From the NCBI GenBank assembly GCA_036346395.1, contig CM070603.1, positions 22,043,045 to 22,107,044 on the forward strand: a DNA stretch of 64,000 nt, given 5' to 3'. Origin of the DNA: Hsuehochloa calcarea. Taxonomy: Eukaryota; Streptophyta; Magnoliopsida; Poales; Poaceae. Shown here one piece after another: positions 46,983 to 58,888 of this stretch. Position numbers and translations under genes: made by a program. The number at the start of each line of letters is the position of its first letter. The stretch's first letter is position 1. The notes beneath the pieces were generated by a model, which saw only the letters and a list, made by a program, of their open reading frames with translations, made no database searches and was not told where the DNA came from.

Positions 46983-47184
46983 TGTAACACCCTGACTATA
47001 AGGAAGTCAAGATGTCACCTACAACCACTAATCTTTAGGAGAATAACAACAATACGCATAACCAGATGTTGCATACAACAAGGATATACGTAAACAGGAA
47101 TTCATCAACAAGTCTAATCAACGGGGTGGAGATAAACAATTCAGGGAGATACGGTAAATATGGCCAAGTTGGCTTATTACAATT
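46983..47184 (-). mobile_element. Reverse type-I LTR, first 202 bp, cut at the duplication edge (copy A)
   Basis: It starts TGTAACACCCTGAC, the reverse complement of a type-I LTR end. The five bases before it are GCTGG, which would be its target duplication. After TTATTACAATT (47184) it changes abruptly to the 2-kb spacer, while copy B continues in the LTR. Confidence 0.85.
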
Positions 47185-49222
47185 TATACTCACAATGATC
47201 ATAGGTCAATTGAACAATTGTTTATTCATATGGACCTCATGTGAGAATTTTGACCCGTTTACGAAATTAAAGTTTTATGCTTATTTTGCTTTGTCTCACA
47301 TGCCTATACTATTCGATGCCGGCTTGGTCATTTTCATTGCTTTTTCTTGCTTATGCACCAAGTTGTGCTTTTGTCGCAAAATCTGCGAGTAAACTTCGTT
47401 TTCAAACCTCTTACTTCCATTTTTCGGATAATTGCCAATGTGTTCATCAAGGGAGATTGTGGATTTCATGGGGATATACTCGGATCTTAGGATGATGTGA
47501 CAATTGGCAATGGCGTTTACGGTTTGTCGTTTCAGCGTTTTCGACAAAGTTCTGAGCTTCTTGCTCGGGCGGTCCGGCCGGTCCTTACCGCGGTCCGACC
47601 GGTCCCATATCGGTCGGACCGGCCATCTGAAGCTGATCGGACCGCGATGACCAAAATGTTCAAATCAGTGGGCCAAAAATAGGTGTTGTAGACAAGTAAG
47701 GGATCCCAATGCACTTGGTCTCATAATTTTGGAGTCTCCAGAAGAAGTTCTATTGGATTTAAGTTTCCGAAGGTTTGGTTTTGGGAGCTTGAATTTCACT
47801 AAGTCTAAGAGGCGGTCCGCCGGCTCACGAGGAGCGTCCGACCGCCATGAAGCGATCTGACCGGCTCACTGGGCGGTCGGACCGGTAACTACTTGAACGT
47901 CGGCCATCTTCATGGCGATGTTGTTTTGTTAGGTCAAAGTCATTGGTTTCATGGCATATGATTTGCATGATGCATGTTTTGACTAACATGGGTCAAGTTG
48001 TGAAGAACTTGTTCCCGAATCGTGTTTTCTTGTGCGTGGTTGTGCGGTGGCTTGGTGGTCAACGACGGTCAGCGGCGAGGAGAATCGGGACTAGACTTGA
48101 AGAGTTGAGGTCGAGCGATCGGCGATGCGGGTGGTCAACGACTCAAGCGTGACACAAGATGAACAATGGTGACCAATTGGCAAATCCATGACGCATGGTG
48201 AAGCGGTTTAGGTCAAAAGGTTAAAGACGGTGCTTCGCGAAGCGTGCATATGTGACCCGTTTGTTAGTGGGCCTTAACGGGAGCCCAATTAAGTCAAACC
48301 CTAAGAGTTTTAAGCCCCACTATAAATAGGAGGAGATGGTGGTTGCACCTCTCTCTCGCCTTTTATGTTTCAAAACCCTAATTGTCTTTAGGGAGTTGAG
48401 GTGGAGGCTAGGGCTCTTGATGGTTTGTGGTGAATTTCGTGATCTCGATTGTCCAGCGATCCATGATGGTGTGGATGTAATCCAAAACAATCACGAAATC
48501 AATCTATGCAAGGTTTGCTTGAGATAAGTCTCTTTTCGTTCTTGGTTTCAATTTCGTGTTTTTAGGGCTTTCTTTGATCCGCGAGTTTGTGATTGATTCT
48601 ATCACGTGGATTAGCTTGCTGTGATATGTGTGAATCTATCTAGCATCATCTTGATCATCAATCTCTCACGAACAAGCTTTAGGATCAAGTTTTCGTTCTT
48701 GCCTGTTTAGACCTTCATTAATCAATTGACAATTGCTCAAGATCGTTCCAAGAATTATCATAATATTCGATTGGAATAGGTCCTCAATAGCATAGAGAAG
48801 GTGTGTGCAAAGTTTCGTGAAGTTTGGAGTTGAGAATCAAAAGTTAGACCTAATTGCAACCGTCATCGGCTGATTTCTTGTTTGGATCGGTTCAGATCGC
48901 CGGTCCGATCGCCCGTCACCACCGGTCCGACCGATTCGAGCGGTCCGACCGCCAAGATATAACGGTCCGACCGCCGGCAATCGGTCCGACCGGTTCACTC
49001 TGAGGTCGACCGCCAGATGCTTGTGTTGCTTTGATTCTTGCTGATTATTGTCGCATTGCTTAGGGGTTTTTATTGGATTCAATACTAGTCTTCCGCTGTA
49101 CTGGTATATTGATCTTCATAGCTTTCTAATAGCTACTGGAGTGAAATTGTATTGAGTTCATAATTTGTGAAAAAGTGAGCGTGCTCCTATTCACCCCCTC
49201 TAGTCGCCTTTACGGTCCAACA
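47185..49222 (+). mobile_element. 2-kb LTR-type spacer between the two duplication copies
   Basis: The right end reads TAGTCGCCTTTACGGTCCAACA, ending in CA like an LTR 3' end. A clear TATA box, CTATAAATAGG, is at 48320-48330, followed by a transcript-leader-like pyrimidine stretch, so it reads as an LTR on the plus strand. It contains three clusters of CGGTCCGACCG-type words (about 47568-47645, 47813-47890, 48895-49020). The left end has no TG that pairs clearly with the right one. GATTG followed by TG at 47455-47461 could match the GATTG after the right end (49223-49227), but this is weak. It occurs only once in the window. Confidence 0.6.
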
Positions 49223-49283
49223 GATTGGTAGTAGAGATTTTAGGTAATATCTTGGCTCCTGGAAGCCGGGGTGTTACAATAGT

Positions 49284-50405
49284 ACTATGTCAACATGGCG
49301 GCACTTCCATGGTAAACTTGTGGATTTTATCAGGTGTGTACAAAATAATAGTATGGTACCGACAATATTTGCACTGTGGCTTTTATTAGTTGTGTATAAA
49401 ATTACAGTAAAAAATCATATGTGTCTCATTGTGTCTTTTATTATCAGCTACATTGTTGCTTTTTAGCTACATTATCAAAATACAAATTCACAAAGATGAT
49501 TCAAATTACAGTCAAATATAGTGTCCCATGAAGGTGCAGCCTAATTTTCGAAACATAAAACCCTAATTTTTGAAATCTAAAACTATAATTTTTGAGACCT
49601 AAACCCTTAACTTTCGAGACGTTTTCAGAACATACGGAATTCTAAAAAATATTAAACAATCAAGTTCACTGTGTAAGGAGTCTTCTAAAAATTCATAATG
49701 TTTGAACCTCATTTTCTATATTACAAGATTCCTACAAACAATATAATACTTAAATAATTGTTTGAAAAAAATTTAGAAGGTATAATTTTTTTAAAAAAAA
49801 TACAAAATCAATTACACTTTGTCAGGGGGCTCCACAAAATATTTCATAGTTTTTAGAGCCCATTTGCTATATTTAAAAATTCCTGCAAAAATTATACATA
49901 AATAATTTTCAAAAAAAAAAGGAAAAAATGGTACAGTATTGTTGCCGCATGGCCACCGTGCGGCAACCACACTGTAGCACATGGTTACCGCACGGCCACC
50001 GTGCGACAACCACAATGTAGTAATTTTTTTTCTTTCTTGAGAAAAATTCAGAACAGGCTAAATTCTTCTGAATTAAATTTTTAAAAAATTACACAAGCAA
50101 GTACACTGGGTCAAGAGGCTCTACAAAAAGTTCATAATTTTTGGAGCCTATCTGCTATATTAAAAAATTATACAAAAATTATGCATAGATGATTTTATTT
50201 AAAAAAACTAAAAAAAAGATAAATCGATGTGGCAGCGAGGCTAATTGGGGGAGGACACGTGGCGACGGCGGAGGCGTTACCGCACGGCGGCCGTACGACA
50301 ACGGGCGACATGGTGGGCGGGGCAGGGTTGCCGCACGACGCCCGTTCGGCAACGTTGTCATGTTTGCAAATACACTCCGACGACTGCTATTTCTATAAAT
50401 ATATG
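49284..50405. repeat. Right arm of the long inverted repeat, copy B
   Basis: This is the same sequence as 33467-34585 with small indels in A-runs. Its partner arm is not duplicated, so here it is a lone arm and cannot fold locally as copy A can. Confidence 0.8.
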
Positions 50406-50752
50406 TCAAAATGTGCCAAAACGGTCAAAAACTCATGCCTAAGAAGGAAGTTCTGTACGGATATTATACTGCTTTGCATACGTATGTTGTCATGGCTGCT
50501 GATGTATGTGGTGAATTTTTTTTCTTCTAAATGGCAGTATTACAAGTTGAGTTAGCATGGATGGCATGCGCTGGAACGAAAATGCAGAAATGGCACCCAC
50601 ATTTGTCCTGGGGACGAACGGACGCTTGCCATAGTGACACGTCGGCCTCGTCCGTCCGAGCGGCGCGCGGTTGAGCCAAGTCCGAACATCCCGCGCACGG
50701 ATAGCCAATGCAGCCACGGCGTGCGTTGTTCGAACTTCCAGCGGGCAACTAT

Positions 50753-52100
50753 CACTACTACAGAAAAGCTCATCACAGACGGTTCTAAACCATCATCACA
50801 GACGGTTTTTGAACCGTCTGAATTTTTGTGTCTGTGATGACACGAGGTCATCACGCAGCGATTTTTAACCGTCATGAAAAATGCTATCACGGCGGTTCTA
50901 TTCACGAACCGTCAGTGATAGCGACTATCACGCACGGTTCGTGAATAGAACCATCTGTGATAGTTCATTTTTCAGAGCGCTATCCACGAACCGCTCGCAG
51001 CGACAGATTATCACGAGCGTTCTATTCTCGAACCGCTCGTGATAGTCTATTTTCACGAGCGGTTCGTGAATAGAACCGCCTATGATATTCTATTTTCACG
51101 CATTTGGTTCTTGTTTAGAACCGTCTGTGATAGTTTTTCTATGGCAAAAAAATGAAAACGGATTTTCACTTCGTATGGAGCCTCCCGAGCCTCACGAATG
51201 AATCTGATATTGATTTTCGGATTTCGCTAGCTTTCCCACAATAGCCAGAGCATCACAGTAGCATCAACTCAATCCATTCACAGAGCACTAAAAACAACAC
51301 GACATGCATCACCCACATCACAGTAGCATCAACTCAAACAATTCACAGAGCACTAACACATCACAGTAGTAATCTACATCACAGAGCAAAAGGGGGGAGT
51401 AGAGAGAGTGAGGTCGTGGGAGGCTGGGGTGACGAGGTCATGGGAGGCCGGCGACGATGAGGCCGGGGCAAGGTGGAGGAGGCCGCAGGCGACGAACTCG
51501 GGAGAGGACAGGCGGCAAGTAGAGGAGGCCGGGCGACGAGGTCGTGGGGGCCGGCAGGCGACGAGGTCGGTGTAGAGGAGGTGGAGGAGGCCGCGGGAGG
51601 GGAGGCCGAGGAGAAATGACAGAGGAGGAGAAATGGCCAGAGGAGGAGATGGAGATGGCAAAGGAGGAGATGAATGACTCTGTTAATATAGAGAGATTTT
51701 CGGGAGCCCGCCATTATGTGCAAATTTTTGTTTTCCCGCCTGACGAAACCAAAGTATCACAGACGGTTTTATTCAAAAACCGTCTGTGATGACATATCAC
51801 AGACGGTTCGTGGTTAGAACCGTCTGTGATTTTAGGGTTTTACCATGGTTTGAATTCAATCCATGGTAAAATCAGAGAGTTCGTGGTTAGAACCGTCTGT
51901 GATATTCTCGGTATCACAGACGGTTCATGGTTAGAACCGTCTGTGATATATAGATATCACAGACGGTTCTCTAGAACCGTCTGTGATAGTGACATACCAC
52001 AGACGGTTCGTCTTGGAACCGTCTGTGATTACTTTATCACAGACGGTTTCCAAGAACCGTCTATGATGAGGCGTCTTCTATGGCCTGTTTTGTAGTAGTG
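50753..52100. mobile_element. Complete non-autonomous CACTA element (left), copy B, TSD TAT
   Basis: It begins CACTACTACAGAAAA and ends TTTTGTAGTAGTG, flanked by TAT on both sides (50750-50752 and 52101-52103). Both sub-terminal regions are arrays of inverted ATCACAGACGGTT words. The middle holds a GAGG-rich minisatellite (about 51415-51610). It has no transposase, so it would need one supplied in trans. Confidence 0.9.
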
Positions 52101-52189
52101 TATATATGATGCCTAGGGGTTTGCCTGCAGGCACCGAAATCCGAAAATAGAACTACGTAACACGGGATATAATATGACTCACTCGTCTG

Positions 52190-54450
52190 AGCCATTACCA
52201 CTACTATCTTCTCGCTGTGGCTGCAGCTGCGCCCCCGTGCGCATCCGAGTTTTGTGCTCAGTGTGTCCCGTGGGATACGTTAGTCGGTCCGAAGAGCGCG
52301 TATCGGATCGGAGGGCGTACGGAGACCGTTGAGTGCGCGGAAGTGTACCAGTACGCTGAATCTGTGTAGCGTCGATGTCGTCATGATGTGTCATGTCGAA
52401 CCGGGGGCAACATGCAATAATGCCATGAACAATGGACTCCGTAAATTCACCCTTGAATTGTCAGCCCCAAGGTATGCTATCTGCAACTCCAGTCGTGCGG
52501 AGGAGCTCTGGCCTTGATTATACGATGTGCTAACGACCCGGAGGAACTCTTCCTATGTACGCCCAAACCTGCGACGGTCCAAACCCCGTGATACGCTCTA
52601 AACCCGTGGTCGCTCTCCGAGGAGTTGGGATGCCCGTATCCTCATCAGTAGACGTATCGCAGCCACCAGAGTTACTCAGTCATGATGACCTAGCAGGTGA
52701 GCACGGACCCCCCACCTAGTGCCCGACACGCAAGACGTCATCCCTCGAATGACCGCAGCTCATGTTCTTCAGTGCATTCTTCCCCTATGCGAAGATGTAC
52801 TTCAACGTGTTTAGAAGACCTGGTACAATGTGTGGACTGGGGATGGCGGTCTGCAATGCGCTTACGATCTGCTGTAGTGGCTCGTAATGAAATGAAAGAG
52901 AACACATGTTTAGTAACAAACATTAAAAATATAATCAGTGAAACGAGTAAAGAATGTCAGTTCTTACAGTCTCGTTACACCGTGAGGCATTATGATGATC
53001 AAACGAGCTACGGAGCCTCTCCTGGTGCGTCACCTGCTCCGGACACTGTGGTAGAGTAGGAGTCAGTCTGGAGCGTGACACATGTACGTACCACTCCATG
53101 TACTTGCGGTACGTTCGTACATCAAAGGGTCTCTACTCCTGCACAACCTCGGCGTGCGCCATCTCCATCCAGGTCGTAATCCACTCGTGTTGGACTGCTT
53201 CACAGTCCTCGGCGTGTCGGCCCGCCCTGGATTGCCCGCATTCGAGAGTGATTTGTGTTAGAACATGGAACGGGGGTATAAAATGCAGACAATTCTCGGA
53301 TGGAGTTGGACTTACAAGTGAACGGCTCGCTGCAGCATCCTACCGCCGGGAGAGGGCACCACCTGGTCCAAATAAAACTAACGCATTATGTGCTGCGACG
53401 CGTAAGGCTTTACCATGTGGGCAAACACCAAGTGGCGTGTCGTCGCCCATAATATTGTGTCCTACACGCATTGCACAGACAGTTCGTGTGACGCTACCGT
53501 GTGCACAAACTCTGGGGTCCACAGAGTCTATATGATGTCGTTGTCGTGCAATGGCTCAAACGCGTCGTGGAACAACGAGTAACACCTCACCGGTCTGTCC
53601 TGGTCGAACATAGGCGGCGGCGATCCACCGATAGCCCATAGTGAGCCCGCCGATCGGGTCATGCAACCCGGTAGGTGCCTTGCTCTCAAGGCGGCTATAC
53701 AACATGGAAGTGCTGCCAACTCCACAGCTACAGGAGCACGTAGCACACGACAAGGTTCAGTCTCACACCAGTGTGGCACTGTGAAGCATCACACAACCCC
53801 CTGTATGTGGCACAGAGGACGGCTGACCCCTAACTATACTGAGTGATGGCCCCAGCCTCCACACCAGCCAAGGACTCAACGATGCGGATGAAACTGGGGT
53901 ACACCCAATCGCCCTATGTAGTTGGAAACATGGCCCAACCGAACAAATGGAGAAGGCATGTGATGAGGTGCGTCCTAATAACCTCGTCATCTACATCTGA
54001 TGGGCATTCGCTGAAGTTCCTTAGCCAGGTCCGAGGAACACTACGGGCGCTGTCTAGAAGAGGTATGCAAAAGTGATGCCACAACAGGGCCTTCTATTCC
54101 GCCAGCAGGCAAGCAGGAACGACTGACTCACCCCTAATCGGGGGTCCGGTTACAAATGCGACGTCCTAGAGAGTGACCGTCATCTCTCCCCACCGAAAGT
54201 GGAATATACGAGTCCCGGGTCTCCACCTGTCGACAAGGGCTGATATAAAACTGCCGTCCACGGTAAAGTACTGTCCGACCAAGAGCAGCCTAGAAAAGGG
54301 AAATAATCCGTTGTCTCGAAGAAATGGGACATAGTGATCATTGATCCCACAATAATGCCTCTCAGACCGAAGCGCCAAGGGTGGAGGGTCATCCCTGCCC
54401 CCGGCGATCCACACCTAGCACCAGTGATGCTCATCGTAAAAGGGTTCCAT
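52190..54450 (-). pseudogene. Plant mobile domain (PMD) gene, decayed, copy B
   Basis: It is organised as in copy A, but better preserved at the core: about 54180-54270 reads FISALVDRWRPGTRIFHFRW followed by GEMTVTL, the diagnostic PMD motif, then a TAG stop and DVAF. The downstream blocks GDWVYPSFIRIVESL, GSAVLCATYRGLCDAS and LWSWQHF are present with TAG stops between them, the same as in copy A. The gene was therefore already dead before the duplication. It sits directly right of the TAT-flanked CACTA element. Confidence 0.75.
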
Positions 54451-56212
54451 TAGCTCCGACAGAGGCATGACTTGCAATAGAGGGAACACGCGTATTAGTA
54501 GTTAATAAATAAAAAATGATGATGAATTACTAAAATTTAAAAATCAATACTAAGCACAAACAACAAAATAAATTTGCACTAATTAACTACAAGCAAATTA
54601 ATTAGAACTAATTAAGTACGACTAATAAGTGGGATTAAATTATTTGTGACCAAATTCGTCGTCGAGAAGCCCCGCCGTCGTGAGCTCTCCTTCCTCGGCG
54701 CCGGCCATCGTGGCCACACTTCCACGGGCACTCCTGAGCCAAACCGACCTCGCCATCACCTTCCCCTCGCTGAAGCGCAGCTCGTGCTCGCGCTAGTTGC
54801 CTTCCCCCGCCTTTGGACCGCCGCTTGTGTCATCCTCTCATTCTTCTCTCTTTTCCTCTTGGGATTAGTTCAGAATACACAGAAGGTTCAGATTTGCATG
54901 TCCAAGATCGGACAACTAAGCCCAAAAAAAACTCCAACAGTTATATAAAGTAGATCGGAATAAGATCAACATGGAATGTTTATTAACCAAGAGAACTGAA
55001 AAGTAACTACCTACCTACCATACTACCAGTAGAAGTATATACTAATTAACGGGATTTGTGAAGATAAGAGTGAACGAGAACTCGTGTTGTAAGGCTGGAA
55101 ATGAGCTAAAATCACAAGATCCGCATCCTTATTTTTTTTCGTGTTTACCAACTATTAGTTTTTTTTCTCCAAAAATTGGACTGGTTTTTAACCCATGGAT
55201 CAGCATCCAACGGATCTCCTTTCCTGTCTTCCTAGTTCCTACACAAACCCACCCCCATCCACCCATCCTAACCTAACCCCCTCCCATCCACCCAGCCGCC
55301 TGGTCGGCGCCGGCATTGCATGCTGATTTTTTGGTTTTCTTTCTTTTTTTAATAGTTTTTCATCAGAGTTACAATCAAGTTTTGAATCGGTTTCTGAATC
55401 CGAAACGCAAACCTGAACTTTCCGACAATGAACTAATTGCTACAGTATCTAAATCTAGAACAGATGACTAAACTCTGAATTTGCTTCAGTTTAGCTGACT
55501 CCAAAAGCAATTCAGCACAAACCTAAAACATAAAAGCTAATGTGAATAACAAGATTAAAACTTATACCAATGCCATAATCTTGCTAGAGCTGCCAATGAA
55601 GCCTTTTCCATATCACGATTCGCCAACTGGGGCGCAAATTGTAATGCAAATAAAATGGTGAGAAAATCAATCGATTTTACAAGCAAACTCTCAAATGACA
55701 AAAAAGTAAATCTTTTTTTTTCATCAAAAGGATCCATCATGTAATGTCCATCGTGGTATAGTATACGAATTTTAGAGGAATAGATACTATAAAAATATAA
55801 TAATTGTGTTTATGTATGAAGTTCTGGCACCACACACTTTGTTCACCTTCAAAGGCGTAGATCTCACAAATTCGTTTTGTTGCTACAAGGACCGACCTTT
55901 TCCTATAGCGGGGACAATTGTCTAGAAAAGTTTTATCTTTAACTCTTAACGATATGTTCAATAGTTTGTCTTTTAGATTGTCTTTAGTATCCTCTGTATC
56001 ATCTTGAGATAATTTTAGAGACAATTTATCTATCTATTTCTATACTAATTGGAGCCTCTCCTAGAAGCCCCCATATTAATCCTAGGAGGTAAAAAGGTAA
56101 AAATTCCCATATTAATCGGAGAAAAATTCCCATTGCCGAGGATTAGCTACCGCGGCAGTGGATTGTGTGCTGCGGCAGAGGATTGGCTTCCCAAATCCTA
56201 CCACGGCAGAGT
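54450..56212. other. Region between the PMD gene and the right CACTA element, copy B
   Basis: Same content as 38340-40090: an AT-rich presumed upstream region, a GC-rich block at 54655-54850, then AT-rich DNA with no gene that I can recognise. Confidence 0.4.
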
Positions 56213-57206
56213 ATTAGTTACCATGGTAAAAATCCAAACCATGGTAAATTCGAAGGTTCATGATACGAACCGTCTGTGATATATCATCACAGACGGTTTT
56301 TGTATAAAACCGTCTATGATACTTTTATTTTGTTGGGCGGGAAAATAAAAATTTGCACTTAATGGGCGGGCTACCAAAAATCTCTTTATATTAACAGAGT
56401 CCTCCATCTTCTCCTTTGCCATCTTCATCTCCTCCTCTGCCATTTCTCCCCTGTCATCTCCATCTCGCCCTGACCTTGTGTTCCGTCCTCCCCCGAGCTC
56501 GTCGCCCACGGCCTCCTCCACCTCGCCCAAGCCTCGCTGCCGCCGCCTCCCACGAACTCGTCGCCCCGGCCTCCTCTGCCGCCTGCCCTCCTCGAGCTCG
56601 CCGCGCGGCCTCCTCCACCTCGCCCCGGCCTCGTCGTCGCCCCAGCCTCCCACGACCTCACTCTATCTACTCCCCCTTTTGCTCTGTAATGTAGATTACT
56701 ACTGTGATGTGTTAGTGCTCTGTGAATGGATTGAGTTGATACTACTGTGATGTGGGTGATGTCGTGTTGTTTTTAGTGCCATGTGAATGCATTGAGTTGA
56801 TGCTACTGTGATGCTGTGGCTATTGTAGGAAAGCTAACGAAAAGTTCAATCCAAAAATCCATATCAAATTCATTCGCGAGGCTCGGGAAGCTCCAAACGA
56901 AGTAAAAACCCGTTTTTGTTTTTTTTTTTGCAATAGAAAAAGCTATCACAGACGGTTCAAAATAAGAACCGTCTGTGAAAATAGACTATCACAGACAATC
57001 CGTCTGTGATAGTCTATTTTCATAGACGGTTCTATTCGCGAACCGTCTGTGATAGTAACTATCAAAGATGGTTCGTGAATAGAACTGTCTGTGATAGCCT
57101 TTTTCACAGATGGTTCAAAAACCGTCTGTGATGACCTCGTGTCATCACAGACACAAAAATTCAGACGGTTCAAAAACCTTCTGTGATGATGTTTTGTGTA
57201 GTAGTG
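56213..57206. mobile_element. CACTA-ended element (right, inverted), copy B
   Basis: It ends GTGTAGTAGTG at 57206 and matches 40095-41130. The pyrimidine-rich minisatellite (about 56405-56660) and the ATCACAGACGGTT array are shorter than in copy A. Confidence 0.7.
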
Positions 57207-57389
57207 TTGGTCATCAATTAACCCACAAGGATGGTTTCAGCAGAAATTTCTAGAAATTAATTTGTTTATTGTAATGTTTGAACAAATTAATGTGAATATT
57301 GTAGAGTCTAAAGGAATTAGAAGACAATGTAAATGAGAGCATCTATGATACTCAATTTTTAACTAAAGGTTGTGAACAATAGGGGTCAA

Positions 57390-57893
57390 CATACACCAAA
57401 TACCATGAATAACATTTTTCAATCACTAAATTGCATTATTCCATCCACTGCAGCTCAAATTTGAAATATTCAAAAAATCAACGAAAAAAATAAATTAGGA
57501 TATATATCAAAAAAGTCAAAATTAGCCCAAATTTTAAAATTGAGTTTTAAATAATGTATTATCGCACCACAAAAACCGAGTTCAAAAACCAAAAAAACAA
57601 ACATCTTTGCCGAGGGCCTAGCCTGCCCTCGGCAAGGGATCTTTGCCGAGGGCTCGGATAATGGCCCTCGCAAAGAAAATTTAAAAAAATTAAAAATCTT
57701 TGCCGAGTGTCCGACGGCGAAGCGCAGCAAAGATCGACGCCATGGCCGCTGTGGCCCATCCGCCATATTTGCCGAGGGCCAATTTGTCGAGGCTAGCCCT
57801 CGCAAAGATTTATTTTGCCGAGGGTCGCTTTTGCCGAGGGCAAGGCTCTTTGCCGAGGGCGGGCCGCCTCTGCAAAGAGAGCTTTGTGATGTA
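57390..57893. mobile_element. Small CACTA element, copy B, both termini deleted
   Basis: Only the middle and part of the right CTTTGCCGAGGGC array remain. The first 470 bp found in copy A (from the CACTACTGG end) and the last 75-80 bp (to the CCAGTAGTG end) are absent, so this copy could no longer be mobilised. Confidence 0.85.
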
Positions 57894-58235
57894 GTTTCAT
57901 GAGAGGAGAGAAATATAATTGATTGTAGTCGTTGAGATTACTTGTTTAATACATATAGATTAGAGGCCAAGCAGTGGGAGTCAAATGGCATCTAGTGAGA
58001 ACGATCGATGCGAGGCTCGTATAATTTGGGAACACTGATTTTTCAGATACACTCGTCGAAAAGCAACTTGAATTGCGTGTCATCAAGGGCGTTAGCGCAT
58101 TACCGAGCTTTCGTCAAATTCGTGTAAACATCGCCCTTTGCGGATATGAGAACGACGAGCTCCACTGACCCACGAGCTATCCATAACTTCATTAAGTACG
58201 TACGCTGAAGATGTCAAAAGGAAGACGGCCGGGCG

Positions 58236-58658
58236 GTGTGGCCGACAATGCTGAGGCGCAACTTAAACAAAACGACGATGATAATGATCTGTGATTTGGA
58301 TGTCACTACTCACTACGTACCCATCCGATCGATGATGATTGAGGGCAACGTCTACCTAATCAAATGCCAACAAGGACACCCATATATATCCATACCATAT
58401 GTACTCCCAGTTGAGCATCCTGTCGGAAATAACCTTTTCCATGTGTCTAGTTATTTTAGTGGAGTTATGCACGTTAGAGTTGAGATGTGCATACAGTGGA
58501 CTCTTGAGATTAGAAGTTACTGTTACTGGTTGCATGTGTGTGCGCTGTGTATGTTAGGAGTTGTTAGTTCGCATGTAAGCTGGTACTTAATCAAGTGCAT
58601 GTTGATGTGCACGTTGTGGTCGTGCTATGGAAATCGGATCATGTGGCTAGTGGCCTGA
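58236..58658 (+). other. 140-codon open frame, unrecognised, copy B
   Basis: Copy of the frame at 42714-43136 with four amino-acid differences (Asn to Ile, Asp to His, Phe to Leu, Val to Ile) and two silent ones. No known domain is recognisable. Confidence 0.2.
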
Positions 58659-58742
58659 CTGCAAGTAGTTGTCGTATGCATGCATGTATTAGCTGATAAA
58701 GTCAAGTTGTACTACTTGCTAGAGAACGCAAGAGAGAAGCTA

Positions 58743-58888
58743 GGCCAACAATAAGAAAACGCAAGAGAGAAGCCGAGCCAACACAGCCACAGTTGCTACT
58801 TGCTAGCTTGCCCTAGGCCAACAATAAGAAAACACAAGAGAGAAGCCGGGCCAACACAGCCAGCTGCTACTTGCTAGCTTGCCCTGCC
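58743..58888. repeat. Two-copy tandem repeat, 73-bp period, copy B
   Basis: Same two-unit structure as at 43219-43364, with units starting at about 58743 and 58816. The tandem repeat therefore predates the large duplication. Confidence 0.85.

Larger units (their letters stand above)
33406..47184 (+). repeat. Segmental duplication, copy A
   Basis: Copy A (13.8 kb) and copy B (49223-62712) run in the same direction and agree nearly base for base over most of their length. It starts 56 bp before the end of the solo LTR at 31351-33461 and ends inside a reverse type-I LTR, after TTATTACAATT. The copies differ mainly in the hairpin-rich CACTA ends, where each lacks stretches the other keeps. Confidence 0.95.
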
